This document shows positions 1 to 9,204 of a stretch of DNA of 33,286 nucleotides, in pieces. The position numbers and the translations under genes were made by a program. How positions within the stretch are numbered: position 1 is the stretch's first letter; each line of letters begins with the position of its first letter. This DNA comes from a virus. The notes beneath the pieces are model-generated. The model searched no databases and was not told where the DNA came from. It saw only the letters and a program-made list of their open reading frames with translations. The DNA is taken from positions 1 through 33,286 of the IMG/VR virus record IMGVR_UViG_3300031857_000762; one strand, given 5' to 3'.

Positions 1-2
1 TT

Positions 3-662
3 ATGCCAACTGTGAGTCCAGGGTACACTTTCACCGGCACAAACGACCCGATCACCTACACCAAGCTGAACCTGTTGGGTCAGCCGACGGTGGCGGCGGT
101 GGGGCCGAATGACGTTACGACCAGCACTATCGCCAATCTGGCGGTTACGACGGCCAAGATCGCCGACGACGCTGTGACCACGGCAAAGATTGCCGATGAT
201 GCGGTGACGACGGACCAGATCGCTTCAGGGAACACCTACGATGCGGTTACTATCACCAACGGTGCTACGGTATCTACCGGTGGGGTGACGGTGACGGCAG
301 GCGGAATCACGTTAGGCGCTGGCACGCCTATCAACATGGCTGCCACTACGGAAACGCCATACTCCGGTGCTATGTCGCTTACCTTTAGCGCGACCAAAGG
401 GAACACGCGCTTGATCACCGCTACAGGCAGCACGGCATCAACGATTACGCCAGCTACGATACCAGCGGCTGGTTATGTGCTCATCATCCGCTTCAACGCT
501 GGATCAACCGGTGGCAACGTCATCACGTTTGGCAGTGGCTTCAAAACGCTGACCGCCACTCCGACGCTTACGCTCGCCACAGCCAACAAGTACTACTCCA
601 TCATGTTCGTGTCAGACGGCACGGACTTGGTTGAGATCAGCCGCACTGCCTCCGTAGGATAA
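3..662 (+). CDS. tail fibre-like protein
   Basis: The 219-residue product has the layout of a short phage tail fibre or spike subunit. A brief N-terminal region typical of fibre proteins (residues 1-35) is followed by a repeated stretch built on TTAKIADDAV (about residues 45-75), which usually forms a trimeric shaft. The C-terminal half is rich in Thr, Ser, Gly and beta-prone residues. No enzyme motif is visible. The ATG lies two bases from the window edge, and the N-terminus looks like a genuine fibre start, so the gene is probably complete. Its TAA overlaps the next ATG (TAATG), so it is co-translated with the following structural genes. Being a tail component is an inference from repeat type and context. 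Confidence 0.7.
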   Translation: MPTVSPGYTFTGTNDPITYTKLNLLGQPTVAAVGPNDVTTSTIANLAVTTAKIADDAVTTAKIADDAVTTDQIASGNTYDAVTITNGATVSTGGVTVTAGGITLGAGTPINMAATTETPYSGAMSLTFSATKGNTRLITATGSTASTITPATIPAAGYVLIIRFNAGSTGGNVITFGSGFKTLTATPTLTLATANKYYSIMFVSDGTDLVEISRTASVG

Positions 663-2968
663 TGGCTACGATCTTTGAGAGTCTGACCGACGCCCAGATT
701 GAGGCGATGTTGGCCGAGCTGGAGGCCCAGCAGGCGGCTGAAGCCATTCTGGCTGGTCAGGCTCCAGAGGCAGCGTTCCCAGAGACGGCGGCGCCAGAGG
801 TTGCAGTTGGCGATAACATCTTCTTGCCACCCGCAGTAGCAACAGCACCAGAAGTCGCAGTAGTCCCGGAAACAATCATCGCTCCAGAGGTGCTCGCGGT
901 GGAAGCTGATACTGGCACCACAGGTGGACAAGTCGCCACCGACCTTGGTCAGATCCCGACAAATCGTGATGTAAACGTCATTGGTGCAGATGGCGGGTTG
1001 TTCACGGGTGGCCTAGCCAAGCCGGGGCCTGGTGATGTTCTCCGTGATCCTCTCGTTGTTACTACCGGAACGACTGGCACCCAGCCCGGCATCGAACAGC
1101 CCGGCGTCACTTACCCTGGCAGCGGCCAACCTATATTTGCTGGTGGAGGAGCTGGGACGCTCGGTGGACTGACGCCTAATATCCCTAGTGGCACCTTGGG
1201 TGGCGGCATCTTCGGCGGTGGTACGCAAGCGCCAGAACTTACCGGCGTTACTCCCGGCATTGCTCCCGGCGGTGCTCAAGTTACCGGTGGCGACACCACG
1301 ATTGAAGTGCCGACCCTCAAGGGTGAGATCCTTACGTCGGAGCAACTTCAAGACATCATCAAAGGGCGCTTGGACGCCAAGCAGGTGGAAATTGGTCGCG
1401 GGCTCACTCAAACCCAAGCCAACAACATCATTGATGACGTTTTTGAGGAGCTGTACGGCCGCACGCCATTTGGTGGTGTCAACAAGCCTCGCACGCAGGG
1501 CGGTATACCGTTGGTTATTCCCCTGCCGATTGATCCAACTACCGGCCTAATTCTTACAGCAGCGGGTTTGCTGGCTTCGGGTGGTAACATTGCCACAGTC
1601 AACCCCAACGATCCGCTTGGAAGCCTCGTAGATGCTGCCAAAGGAACGGCTGGGGCGATTGGTAACGTCATAGATGTGGTCACCGACCCCGCTGGCGTCC
1701 TAGATCGCATGGGAACGCAGCCCGGTGGCACCACTGGCAGCGGTCAGTCTACCACCAATGTTCCCGTTATCGTTGGCACAGGCGCTCTAGGAGGCTCAAC
1801 TAGCCAGCCCGCTGGCGGAACTACTGGAGCGCCGCAGACAGGTGGCATTTTCATCCCTCCCGTTGTTGGTACGGGCGATAACACCAGCACCGTAGGCCAA
1901 ACCCAACCCATTCGTCAGACCACTACTGCGGAATCTCAAGTTCCGATAAGCATTTCGACGACTAGTAAACCAGAACAGCCGGTTGGTCAGGGTCCAGCAA
2001 CTATTGCTACTTCCGTAGGCCAAGCGCAGCCAACGCCCGTAAGGCAAACCGCAACCGCCGATGAGTCTACGGTTTCCGTGCAAGGTCCGGGATTCATTGC
2101 TGGCACTCCAAGCACTTCAACCGTTAATCAAGGAGCAGTTCGTCAAACCGCTACGGCAAACGAATCTAATGTTCCAAGTCAGTCCCCAGGTTTCATAGCT
2201 GGAACGCCATCAACCAGCACGACTCCAACGAGCACTACCACGCCACCCGCGACTCCCATCTTTATGAACAACTTCACCTTTACCAAGACCACTCCCGGTC
2301 AGGTGGCGCTGCGCGACTTTGAGAAGGAATTCGGCCTTACGTCCAGCGCCTTGATGGGAGACAGGGGCAAAGACCTCGCTAACTTCTACCAGCAGCTCCA
2401 GTCCCAGTTCACCCCGTCCACTCTGACCCAGCTTGCTGGCACGTCCCAGCAGCAACTGATGTCGGACCTTGATCGTCTGGCGATGGCCCAGCGCGGGCAG
2501 TTGTCCCCCGAGGACGTCCGCTCGGCCCAGCAATCCGCCCGTGAGGCATACGCCGCCCGTGGTCAGGTCATGGCCCCCGGTGCTATCGGAGCCGAGATCC
2601 TCAACCGTGACGTTCTCCGCAGGCAGCGTGAGGCGGAGGCGCGGGCCAATGTCCAGCAGTCGATGGCTAACCTTGGAGCGGCGGCCCAGCTCCAGACGGG
2701 CAACATCTTTGCCCCGTTTGCCAAGCTGCTGGCCGAGACCTACGGCCCGACGAGCGGGTACGCCAATGCGGTGTACGACTACAATGTGAACGCCTACAAC
2801 GCCTACCAAGCGGCGCAGGAGAACCTTGCGGCGTACAAGGAGGCGGCAGCCAAAGGTCAGCAGGCGGAGTACATTTCCGCGTTTGCCCAGTTCCTTTCCA
2901 AGAATGGCATCGCAACCACGGTAAACGCCATTGAAGACGTCTTCAAGAAGTTGATGGGCAAGACGTGA
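662..2968 (+). CDS. large structural protein with low-complexity middle
   Basis: The 768-residue product is probably a virion or ejection protein. Residues 1-90 are Ala/Glu-rich, with repeats of the form PEVAV. Residues 100-540 are Gly/Thr/Pro/Gln-rich and low in complexity, with a degenerate repeat of about 31 residues around VRQTATA...PGFIAGTPSTST. Residues 550-768 are predicted helical and rich in Gln/Ala; here the text resembles C-termini of structural proteins of environmental podoviruses. No catalytic motif or signal peptide was found. It overlaps the upstream gene by one base and stands at the head of four consecutive large structural genes. A specific role such as needle, tail knob or internal protein cannot be assigned. 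Confidence 0.65.
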   Translation: MATIFESLTDAQIEAMLAELEAQQAAEAILAGQAPEAAFPETAAPEVAVGDNIFLPPAVATAPEVAVVPETIIAPEVLAVEADTGTTGGQVATDLGQIPTNRDVNVIGADGGLFTGGLAKPGPGDVLRDPLVVTTGTTGTQPGIEQPGVTYPGSGQPIFAGGGAGTLGGLTPNIPSGTLGGGIFGGGTQAPELTGVTPGIAPGGAQVTGGDTTIEVPTLKGEILTSEQLQDIIKGRLDAKQVEIGRGLTQTQANNIIDDVFEELYGRTPFGGVNKPRTQGGIPLVIPLPIDPTTGLILTAAGLLASGGNIATVNPNDPLGSLVDAAKGTAGAIGNVIDVVTDPAGVLDRMGTQPGGTTGSGQSTTNVPVIVGTGALGGSTSQPAGGTTGAPQTGGIFIPPVVGTGDNTSTVGQTQPIRQTTTAESQVPISISTTSKPEQPVGQGPATIATSVGQAQPTPVRQTATADESTVSVQGPGFIAGTPSTSTVNQGAVRQTATANESNVPSQSPGFIAGTPSTSTTPTSTTTPPATPIFMNNFTFTKTTPGQVALRDFEKEFGLTSSALMGDRGKDLANFYQQLQSQFTPSTLTQLAGTSQQQLMSDLDRLAMAQRGQLSPEDVRSAQQSAREAYAARGQVMAPGAIGAEILNRDVLRRQREAEARANVQQSMANLGAAAQLQTGNIFAPFAKLLAETYGPTSGYANAVYDYNVNAYNAYQAAQENLAAYKEAAAKGQQAEYISAFAQFLSKNGIATTVNAIEDVFKKLMGKT

Positions 2969-2997
2969 TCTGAATAGCAGCTTAACCACTTACTCCC

Positions 2998-4143
2998 ATG
3001 GGCTACGTTCCTGTTGAAAGAAACGCTGGGCAAATCATGTACCAAGGCGCCATGCAGCGGGCGCGTACCTTGGGTCAAACACTCCGAGACGTTGGTGAGA
3101 CGATGTACCAACGCGATCAGGAGAACAAAGCGTTCGGTGCCAAACTCAAGTCGCTGGAACAACTGATCAAAGCTAACGCCAGTAACTTCAAACTGGATGA
3201 AGCAGGCGTTAAGCAGTTTCTGTCGATTGATCCGTCCGAATCGCCACGCGACCGCTATTTGCGGATCGGCAGCTTCGTAGAGGACTCGATCAAAAACGCC
3301 CAGTTGGAACGTCAAGCCCTCCAAAACAAGAAGCTCCAGCAAGATCTTGATGCACAAGAGCGATTAAAGAAGATCTACGAACAGATGTTTGGCGGGAAGC
3401 AGCCCACCAGCCAAGCCGCCACAGCTCCCGGTGGAGCCCCTGCGGCTGGCCCAAGCAAGTATCGACGCGTAGATACAGCCGCCCAGCCCCCGTCAGGTTT
3501 AGAGCGCGGAACCGGCGAGATGTCGTTGTTAAACTCTCTACGTCAATTCGCAGGCCAAGGCGATCAACAGCCCCAAGCCATCCCCGGAGCGCAGCCGTTC
3601 GAATTCAAATTGCCTCCTCCGTCCCAAATGGCGCCGAGTGGAGCCCAATCCGCTCCGTCTGCTGCTGCTCCGTCAACGGCGGCGGCAGCCCCCTCTCCGG
3701 CTGTGGCAGAACAGCCAACGGAAGAGGAGGCTGTTGAGGAGACTTACGACGTTCCTCCGCCTCCCGTGCCGGAGTGGTTCAAACAAAGCCAAGGCGGCCT
3801 AGGATCTGACCTTCAGCTATCGCCAGAAGCAAAAGCCATTGCGGCTAAATTGCGCGAGGAATACGAGGCGTCGCAGCCGTCCGAAGGTGGACGCGAACCA
3901 GTTCGTACTATCAGTGCTACTCAAGATACGGCGCGGCCACGAAAGAAGTCCATCACCTTGGACGCCGAGGGAATTAAGGCGATTCTGTCAAATCCACGCA
4001 TTCTCGTAGAGTCGTTTTCTGATGTTGCTGGAGATGTTTATCAACAAGGACTGCGGCGGGAACGTCTTGACCGAATCATGCGCGACCAAGAGCAATTACG
4101 CGCTCTTGAACAAATGATGCGAACCAAGCGCCGGGGACGCTAA
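2998..4143 (+). CDS. structural/internal virion protein
   Basis: The product has 381 residues. Residues 1-135 look helical and charged (a possible coiled coil, Gln/Lys/Glu-rich), residues 135-260 are a Pro/Ala/Ser-rich linker, and residues 270-381 are again helical with a very basic C-terminus ending in KRRGR. The start follows a C-rich leader (ACTCCC-ATG) with no Shine-Dalgarno sequence, as for its neighbours. It lies in the block of large proteins between fibre and lysis genes, where podoviruses encode internal core proteins ejected with the DNA. No family is recognised, so the function is inferred from position and composition. Confidence 0.55.
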   Translation: MGYVPVERNAGQIMYQGAMQRARTLGQTLRDVGETMYQRDQENKAFGAKLKSLEQLIKANASNFKLDEAGVKQFLSIDPSESPRDRYLRIGSFVEDSIKNAQLERQALQNKKLQQDLDAQERLKKIYEQMFGGKQPTSQAATAPGGAPAAGPSKYRRVDTAAQPPSGLERGTGEMSLLNSLRQFAGQGDQQPQAIPGAQPFEFKLPPPSQMAPSGAQSAPSAAAPSTAAAAPSPAVAEQPTEEEAVEETYDVPPPPVPEWFKQSQGGLGSDLQLSPEAKAIAAKLREEYEASQPSEGGREPVRTISATQDTARPRKKSITLDAEGIKAILSNPRILVESFSDVAGDVYQQGLRRERLDRIMRDQEQLRALEQMMRTKRRGR

Positions 4144-4146
4144 ACC

Positions 4147-5409
4147 ATGCCAACTTTCACTTACGCCGACGACCAGGGCAGGACGGTCACGGTCAACCGT
4201 GATACGGAGCCTACTGATGCGGAGCTGGATCAGCTCTTTGCTGCTCAATCGGCAAAGCCGCAGGGCGCCACCGCGCCAGCATCGGTTTTGCAGTTTGCCG
4301 GTCAGCTTCCTCGCTCTGCTTCACCCGCAGCTCCTACGGCTGAAGTTGAAGTCATGGATGAAGAGGTGATGCCGATGCCGAAATCGGCTGTTGGCCCGCG
4401 TCCAAGCGTCCGTGATGCGATCAAGAAGGCCGTTGAGCTTTCGATGGGTGGCGCGTTTGGAACACCCACGACCGCCCAGATCAATCAACTGTATCTGGCG
4501 ATGCAGGACGATTATGACCGTGCGACGCGTCCGGTGGAAAAGAGCGAGCGCGACAAGGCTTACGAGATTTTCACCAACGAGTTCATTTTCGACAACAAAC
4601 GGATGCCTAATCCGAAGGAGGCCCGAGAGCTTTACCAACGAGCGGCTACATCTGGTACGCGGCAGTACAGCGAAGGCTTCATGGTTCGTGATTCCAACGG
4701 TAACTTCACCGGCTTCACGTTCATTGATCCAGCAAACGGAACCATCAAAGTCCGCAAACTAGATGGAAGCATGGTGGACATGACGCAGGATTACATTCCC
4801 GCTACGGCCACATCCTTCCAGAAGGACGTTTTGTCCATCAATGATTTCCGAAAGCTACGCGGTGAGGTCACTGACGACGAAATCAGCCTCAATCGTATGA
4901 GTGCCTACGTCAAAAAGGTAAAAGACATACCGACTGGCATTAGGCGTTTGGCGGATGAATTTGCGGCTAATTTCAAAACCCTCTTGGGAGACAAACTTAC
5001 CCGTGAGCAAATTACGCAAAAAGTTGCCCGTGGTGAGTTGCAAGGACTCGTTGGAGCGACACGGCTATCCACGGTAGGCGGCGGAGTAATGACTGAACAG
5101 GATGCCATCCGTGTCCTTCAGCGCCTCGGCGGTGATGTTAATGCCTTCCAGAACCCCGAGGTCGTTCAGCGTGCTATTGCTGACGTCTACGGAGAGCGTT
5201 ATCGTAGGTATCAAGATAACGTGAACGCCTACAATATGGCCGTGGACAACTACTACGGCAGGAAGGGTTCGCAAGGCGCTGCGTTCTACAAACCAATCAA
5301 GCCGATTGAAATGGATTCGATAATGGAGCAGGGCGCCACTGGCATTTACGGAGCCCCTGCTTCGTTGGAAGAAAAGAAAGCGCGTCTCAAAGAGCTTCAG
5401 AATCGATAA
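4147..5409 (+). CDS. structural/internal virion protein
   Basis: The product has 420 residues. Its first 30 residues, around RTVTVNRDTEPTDAELDQL, resemble the small N-terminal module found on many phage internal virion and ejection proteins. A short Pro/Ala linker (residues 35-75) follows, then a mainly helical, charged body to the C-terminus. There is no catalytic or membrane segment. It starts three bases after the preceding stop (TAAACC-ATG) and ends a few bases before the next gene, consistent with a single structural operon. The internal-core role is an inference. Confidence 0.55.
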   Translation: MPTFTYADDQGRTVTVNRDTEPTDAELDQLFAAQSAKPQGATAPASVLQFAGQLPRSASPAAPTAEVEVMDEEVMPMPKSAVGPRPSVRDAIKKAVELSMGGAFGTPTTAQINQLYLAMQDDYDRATRPVEKSERDKAYEIFTNEFIFDNKRMPNPKEARELYQRAATSGTRQYSEGFMVRDSNGNFTGFTFIDPANGTIKVRKLDGSMVDMTQDYIPATATSFQKDVLSINDFRKLRGEVTDDEISLNRMSAYVKKVKDIPTGIRRLADEFAANFKTLLGDKLTREQITQKVARGELQGLVGATRLSTVGGGVMTEQDAIRVLQRLGGDVNAFQNPEVVQRAIADVYGERYRRYQDNVNAYNMAVDNYYGRKGSQGAAFYKPIKPIEMDSIMEQGATGIYGAPASLEEKKARLKELQNR

Positions 5410-5413
5410 CGCC

Positions 5414-7135
5414 ATGGCTACCACCCGCAAATACACCGCCGAAGAGCAGGCCGAGATCATTCGCCTGCAAAACGAGATTGCTGCGGAAGAGGCGGCCATG
5501 CGCGGCAACGAACTTCCCAGCGAATCGGATGCCATGCGTAAGCGCATCCTTGATGCAGCTAAACGCGCTGGTGTTCAGATTACCTACGAGGCTGGCGGTG
5601 CCGCCCTTGGTCAAAAAGCCGGACTTCCGCTTGCCCCGTACACCCTTGGTTTATCTGTTCCGGTTATGGGCGCCATTGGTGGCGCGGCGGGTTATTACGG
5701 GGCGATGACCCAACTGGGTGAGGAGCCGACAATGCTCGGTGCATTGCAGGCCGCTGGTATGGGCGCCATTCCTTTTGCCCCAGAAGCTCGGATGGCTGCG
5801 ACGGCCGCTGCAAATGTTGCACCAGTGACCGGACGGGAACTTCTGTCTTCTGCTGCACGCATGGGTGGTGCTACTACTGCCGCCACCGTAGCGCCCAAGT
5901 TAGCGATGGGGGAAGAACTGACCGCGATGGATGTCATTCCAGCAGCAGGTGGTGCGGCCTCTGGTGCGGCTGCTCGTTTTGCTGGTGCAACCACCGCTGC
6001 CAGCGGGATCCCTGGCAGACCGACCACTGAAATGGCCCGCGCTGCCGGTCCCAGCAAAGAGGCTGCCGCCGCTGCCATCCGCCGTTCCCAGAACCTTGAT
6101 CGCGACGCCCAGATGCGGAACTGGATCGCTGCCGGTGGCGTTTTGGACCCCAAGCAGTCCAATCCCAATGTCATTACTCGCACCATGGAACGCTCCGTGG
6201 GCGAATCGCAGGTTGTTTTGGACGAACTACGCCGCATCAACAATGCGAAGGCCGGTGAGCTTGCCCGTCAGCAAATCGGAATGGATGTGGCGATGCAGCT
6301 CACGCCAGATAATTTCAAAAACGTCCGCGATCCTCTGATAGACGCTTACAAAGCCGTTTCTGGAATTAATACTGCGGCAAAAAACAAATACAAAAAACTT
6401 GAAGTTGCACGGGATGAAATGAGGCAGGCGTGGCGTGTTTGGCGTTCAGCGCGTGATACGAATATGGGAAGCACGCCAAAGCTGCTTGATGAGGCTAAAG
6501 CAGCTACTGCTAAAGTTAATAAGCTAGATGATGAATTGTTGGATATAGCTTATAAGGCAAAACGTGTGGATTTGTACAACAATCTTCAGGCTGCCCGTCC
6601 GAAAATGGCCGCATTGTACACGGTCGAGTCGGCAACCATCCCAGGAGCAAATGTTTTAGACCCAAGCGTTATCTACGGGATTCACGAAGCCAGTCCAAAA
6701 TACCTGACGGATCAGCTTCGTATGATCGCGGAGGTTTATGGCGCTCAAAGCTCGGTCTTCGGAAAAGTGACCGAAGCCGCCGCAACACGCCGTCTGCCGC
6801 TTGGTGCGTCTACTATTGGAGCTGGGCTTGGTGGAACCTACGGTTTTCAAGCCGCAGGAGCGCCGGGAGCTGCTGCCGGTGCTCTTCTTGGAACTTTGGC
6901 CGGAGGAACTGTTGGCAGTGCCATTTCCGAACCGCTGCAACGTCGGCTACTGGAGTTCATGAGTGGCTCAAGCGGGTATTTCTCTCGCGGTTTTCAACGT
7001 GCTAGTGGCGTGCCCCAATACGGAACCAATGTCCCCAGCAATCTATCGCTTTTCCTAGCCAAAACTGGCAGCCCTGCTGGGCTTCAGCTCCAACAGTTCA
7101 TTGAGCAAGAACAACAGCCCAACTTCGCCCGCTAA
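5414..7135 (+). CDS. probable ejection/internal virion protein with hydrophobic segments
   Basis: The product has 573 residues. Residues 1-50 are helical and charged. Residues 55-205 are strongly Gly/Ala-rich with several long hydrophobic runs, residues 210-430 are helical and charged, and residues 460-505 form a second Gly/Ala-rich hydrophobic stretch. This alternation of Gly/Ala membrane-like segments with helical regions is typical of phage proteins ejected into the host envelope. Codon use changes locally: roughly 6360-6560 is noticeably richer in A/T than the flanks. The assignment rests on composition and position only. Confidence 0.55.
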   Translation: MATTRKYTAEEQAEIIRLQNEIAAEEAAMRGNELPSESDAMRKRILDAAKRAGVQITYEAGGAALGQKAGLPLAPYTLGLSVPVMGAIGGAAGYYGAMTQLGEEPTMLGALQAAGMGAIPFAPEARMAATAAANVAPVTGRELLSSAARMGGATTAATVAPKLAMGEELTAMDVIPAAGGAASGAAARFAGATTAASGIPGRPTTEMARAAGPSKEAAAAAIRRSQNLDRDAQMRNWIAAGGVLDPKQSNPNVITRTMERSVGESQVVLDELRRINNAKAGELARQQIGMDVAMQLTPDNFKNVRDPLIDAYKAVSGINTAAKNKYKKLEVARDEMRQAWRVWRSARDTNMGSTPKLLDEAKAATAKVNKLDDELLDIAYKAKRVDLYNNLQAARPKMAALYTVESATIPGANVLDPSVIYGIHEASPKYLTDQLRMIAEVYGAQSSVFGKVTEAAATRRLPLGASTIGAGLGGTYGFQAAGAPGAAAGALLGTLAGGTVGSAISEPLQRRLLEFMSGSSGYFSRGFQRASGVPQYGTNVPSNLSLFLAKTGSPAGLQLQQFIEQEQQPNFAR

Positions 7136-7136
7136 C

Positions 7137-7277
7137 ATGCCTTTCAAATCCAAAGCCCAGTCCCGAGCCTGCTTCGCGTCCAAGGGCTTCGACGGCTCCG
7201 TCGATTGCATGAAGTGGGCGAAGTCCACCCAATACAAGAAGTTGCCTGCCCGCGTGAAGAAGCCAAAGAAGAAATAA
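7137..7277 (+). CDS. small basic phage protein with MPFKSKAQ start
   Basis: This 46-residue gene begins one base after the preceding TAA. The N-terminus MPFKSKAQSRACF followed by a conserved Trp (CMKWAK) and a Lys-rich tail matches a widespread class of tiny phage proteins with the pattern MPFKSKAQ...W...LP...K. Their function is unknown. The protein has two Cys and an isoelectric point well above neutral. The fixed N-terminal pattern and tight spacing make it a convincing gene despite its size. Confidence 0.75.
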   Translation: MPFKSKAQSRACFASKGFDGSVDCMKWAKSTQYKKLPARVKKPKKK

Positions 7278-7286
7278 TCTCCTACC

Positions 7287-7547
7287 ATGAAAAACGGTCT
7301 ACCTAGGTCCAACAACGGTCCCTGCCAGTGCTCACCCCAGAAGGGTGACAGCCTCCAGGGCATTCCCGATCACGTTCAGCGGCCCGCCCGCAAGGAAGTG
7401 AGCGTCAAAGCCATCGGCCCCAACATGAAACTGTCCAACGGCGGCTACAAGGTCGTCGAAGTCCGCTCCGGTGGTGAGCCGGTGGGGATGGGAGAGGGCC
7501 GGAAGATGCGGAAGCGGGAGATGGACTACGAAGACGACGAGGATTGA
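7287..7547 (+). CDS. hypothetical phage protein
   Basis: The 86-residue product has an N-terminal CQC motif (residues 13-15), a central beta-prone part and a charged tail alternating Lys/Arg and Asp/Glu. It starts nine bases after the preceding stop at ATCTCCTACC-ATG, and the next gene starts 13 bases after its end, so it fits the operon. No domain is recognised. It could be a minor virion or lysis-associated protein. Confidence 0.6.
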   Translation: MKNGLPRSNNGPCQCSPQKGDSLQGIPDHVQRPARKEVSVKAIGPNMKLSNGGYKVVEVRSGGEPVGMGEGRKMRKREMDYEDDED

Positions 7548-7560
7548 TCCCTAGCCTGCC

Positions 7561-7959
7561 ATGCTCGATCTACTGACCAATGCCTTGGGTGGTGGTGCGC
7601 TGGGCGTCCTGCTCCGCATCGGCAATGGCTTTTTCGAGACATGGCGGGCGGACAAGGAGAGTAAGCTGAAGATCGAGGAGGCGAAGGCCATGGCAGCCAT
7701 CGCAGCGGACAAGGCGGCTTGGGATGCTTTCACTGCTTCCCAAGCACAGGCGACTCCGCCCTCCAACACGCCCGGCTGGGCAGCCGCCATCCTGACGCTT
7801 TTCCGGCCCTTCATCACCCTGTTGCTGCTCATCATCACAGCAGTGATCTTCTTCAACGTAACGGGGCAGGAACAGGCGGATATGGTCGATGAGTTCCAGT
7901 TCGCCGCCATGAACTGCATCGGCTGGTGGTTCGGTGACCGGATGGTGAGGAAGAAATGA
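7561..7959 (+). CDS. holin-like protein (3-TM type)
   Basis: The 132-residue product has an N-terminal Gly-rich hydrophobic helix (residues 5-25), a charged helix with ETWRADKESKLKIEEAK, then a Pro-flanked region leading into a strongly hydrophobic segment (residues 75-100) preceded by LFRPFITL. It ends with WWFGDRMVRKK. The RP-hydrophobic-WxFG order is what is seen in three-transmembrane phage/GTA holins, which would make pores in the inner membrane at lysis. Its stop overlaps the start of the next gene by four bases (ATGA). The holin role is family-based and moderately sure; the membrane nature is clear. Confidence 0.7.
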   Translation: MLDLLTNALGGGALGVLLRIGNGFFETWRADKESKLKIEEAKAMAAIAADKAAWDAFTASQAQATPPSNTPGWAAAILTLFRPFITLLLLIITAVIFFNVTGQEQADMVDEFQFAAMNCIGWWFGDRMVRKK

Positions 7960-8312
7960 GCATCGACACCCACATCGAGACAGCCAAGGAGGTGGCCGGT
8001 AAGTCGATTGGCCGGTACGGGTTGGCTTACATCACCGGCATTGTCCTGATCGGCGTGGGGGCGTCCGCTTTCCTCCCCGAGTCAGCCATCACCGCCGTGA
8101 TGACCATGATCGGCGGGGCGCTGGTGGCCTTGATCAACATGATGCAGGGCATCACCGGGACCAAGGACAAGGAGGAGAAGCCCGAGTACAAGATCATCGG
8201 GGAACTGATTGAGCGGCTGGAATCCAGCAATGAGCCCATGTCAGTCACGGTGGATGGACACAAAGTGATCGTCCAGAAGGGCGGATCGACTTTCAAGACC
8301 CAGAAGCAATGA
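7956..8312 (+). CDS. small membrane protein, second holin-like
   Basis: The 118-residue product has two hydrophobic segments (about residues 22-43 and 46-66, rich in Gly/Ala/Ile), then a charged cytoplasmic-type tail ending in KTQKQ. It overlaps both neighbours by four bases (ATGA on each side), so it is translated with the preceding holin-like gene and the following 52-residue gene. An AGGA sequence lies just upstream of its ATG. A role as holin, antiholin or membrane partner is inferred from size, topology and position. Confidence 0.65.
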   Translation: MSIDTHIETAKEVAGKSIGRYGLAYITGIVLIGVGASAFLPESAITAVMTMIGGALVALINMMQGITGTKDKEEKPEYKIIGELIERLESSNEPMSVTVDGHKVIVQKGGSTFKTQKQ

Positions 8313-8467
8313 ACATGAAACCCGCTGATTTCATCGCGGCCACGGCTCCAGCCGTATCGGCCACCATTCTGGGGCAGATCAATGATCTGATTGGCATCAT
8401 TGCCGGTCTTCTCGGCATTGTGTATCTCTTGTGGAGATGGCGCCGGGAGGCTAGTCAGGACAAGTGA
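8309..8467 (+). CDS. 52-residue single-span membrane protein
   Basis: This short gene starts at an ATG that overlaps the preceding stop (ATGA) and ends in a GTGA overlap with the metallophosphoesterase. The product has an N-terminal amphipathic region, one transmembrane segment (about residues 26-43, core LIGIIAGLLGIVYLLW) and a basic C-terminus (RWRREASQDK). It is the third membrane protein in a row and could be an antiholin or spanin-like factor. Both junctions support it as a real gene. Confidence 0.7.
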   Translation: MNMKPADFIAATAPAVSATILGQINDLIGIIAGLLGIVYLLWRWRREASQDK

Positions 8468-9204
8468 AGGGTGACCGCAGGTTTGTCGTCGTCTCGGACA
8501 ACCATGGGGACATGGTGGACGAGGTGGCTGGAAGGGCGCTACAATCGTTTTTAAGCGACTTTAAGCCCGAGGTCAGGGTCCATGCAGGGGACAACTGGGA
8601 CTTCCGCAATTTGAGGCGGGGAGCCACGGATGACGAACGGGCGGATAGCTTGGTGGATGACTGGGAAGCGGGGACGGAGTTTCTGGGGAAGTTCTTCGCG
8701 GGCGGGAAAGAGAACTGGTTCCTGCGCGGCAACCACGACGAGCGGCTGTGGATGTTCGCCCATAGCGCCACCGGGCTCCTGCGGGACTACGCCACGGATG
8801 GGATCAAGCGTGTTGAAGGTTTAATCAGGAAGTCCCATGCAAAGATGTTGCCTTATGATTCAGCCCTAGGGGTGCTGGATCTGGGCAAGCTGCGGGTGCT
8901 GCATGGCTACCATACGGGGGTGGCCGCCTGCCGGTCCCATGCGAACGTCTACGGCAACTGCCTTTTCGGCCACGTCCACTCCATCGAGTCCGCTGCGGTG
9001 GCGTCTTTCCAGCCGGCGGAGGCTAGGAGCATCGGCTGCCTTTGTAAGCGTGACATGGACTATGTAGCTGCTAAAACGGGGAAGCTGCGGTGGGGCCACG
9101 GCTGGGCTGCTGGCATCCTCCACGGTGACGGAAGCTACACACTCACACAGATCAGGCGTATCAATGACACATTCACCGCACCGACTGCGTTCAAAAGCTA
9201 TTAG
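8464..9204 (+). CDS. calcineurin-like metallophosphoesterase
   Basis: The 246-residue product carries the metallophosphoesterase motifs in order: SDNHG (residues 11-15), GDNWD (42-46), GNHDER (89-94), a His-containing LHGYH (146-150) and GHVHS (169-173). These supply the Asp, Asn and His ligands of a two-metal centre that hydrolyses phosphate esters; the substrate is unknown. The GTG start is set by a GTGA overlap with the upstream membrane gene and has an AGGA six bases before it. Being coupled to three membrane/holin-like genes is unusual. A role in nucleotide, nucleic acid or envelope phosphoester cleavage is possible, but the context does not decide. Confidence 0.85.
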   Translation: MKGDRRFVVVSDNHGDMVDEVAGRALQSFLSDFKPEVRVHAGDNWDFRNLRRGATDDERADSLVDDWEAGTEFLGKFFAGGKENWFLRGNHDERLWMFAHSATGLLRDYATDGIKRVEGLIRKSHAKMLPYDSALGVLDLGKLRVLHGYHTGVAACRSHANVYGNCLFGHVHSIESAAVASFQPAEARSIGCLCKRDMDYVAAKTGKLRWGHGWAAGILHGDGSYTLTQIRRINDTFTAPTAFKSY

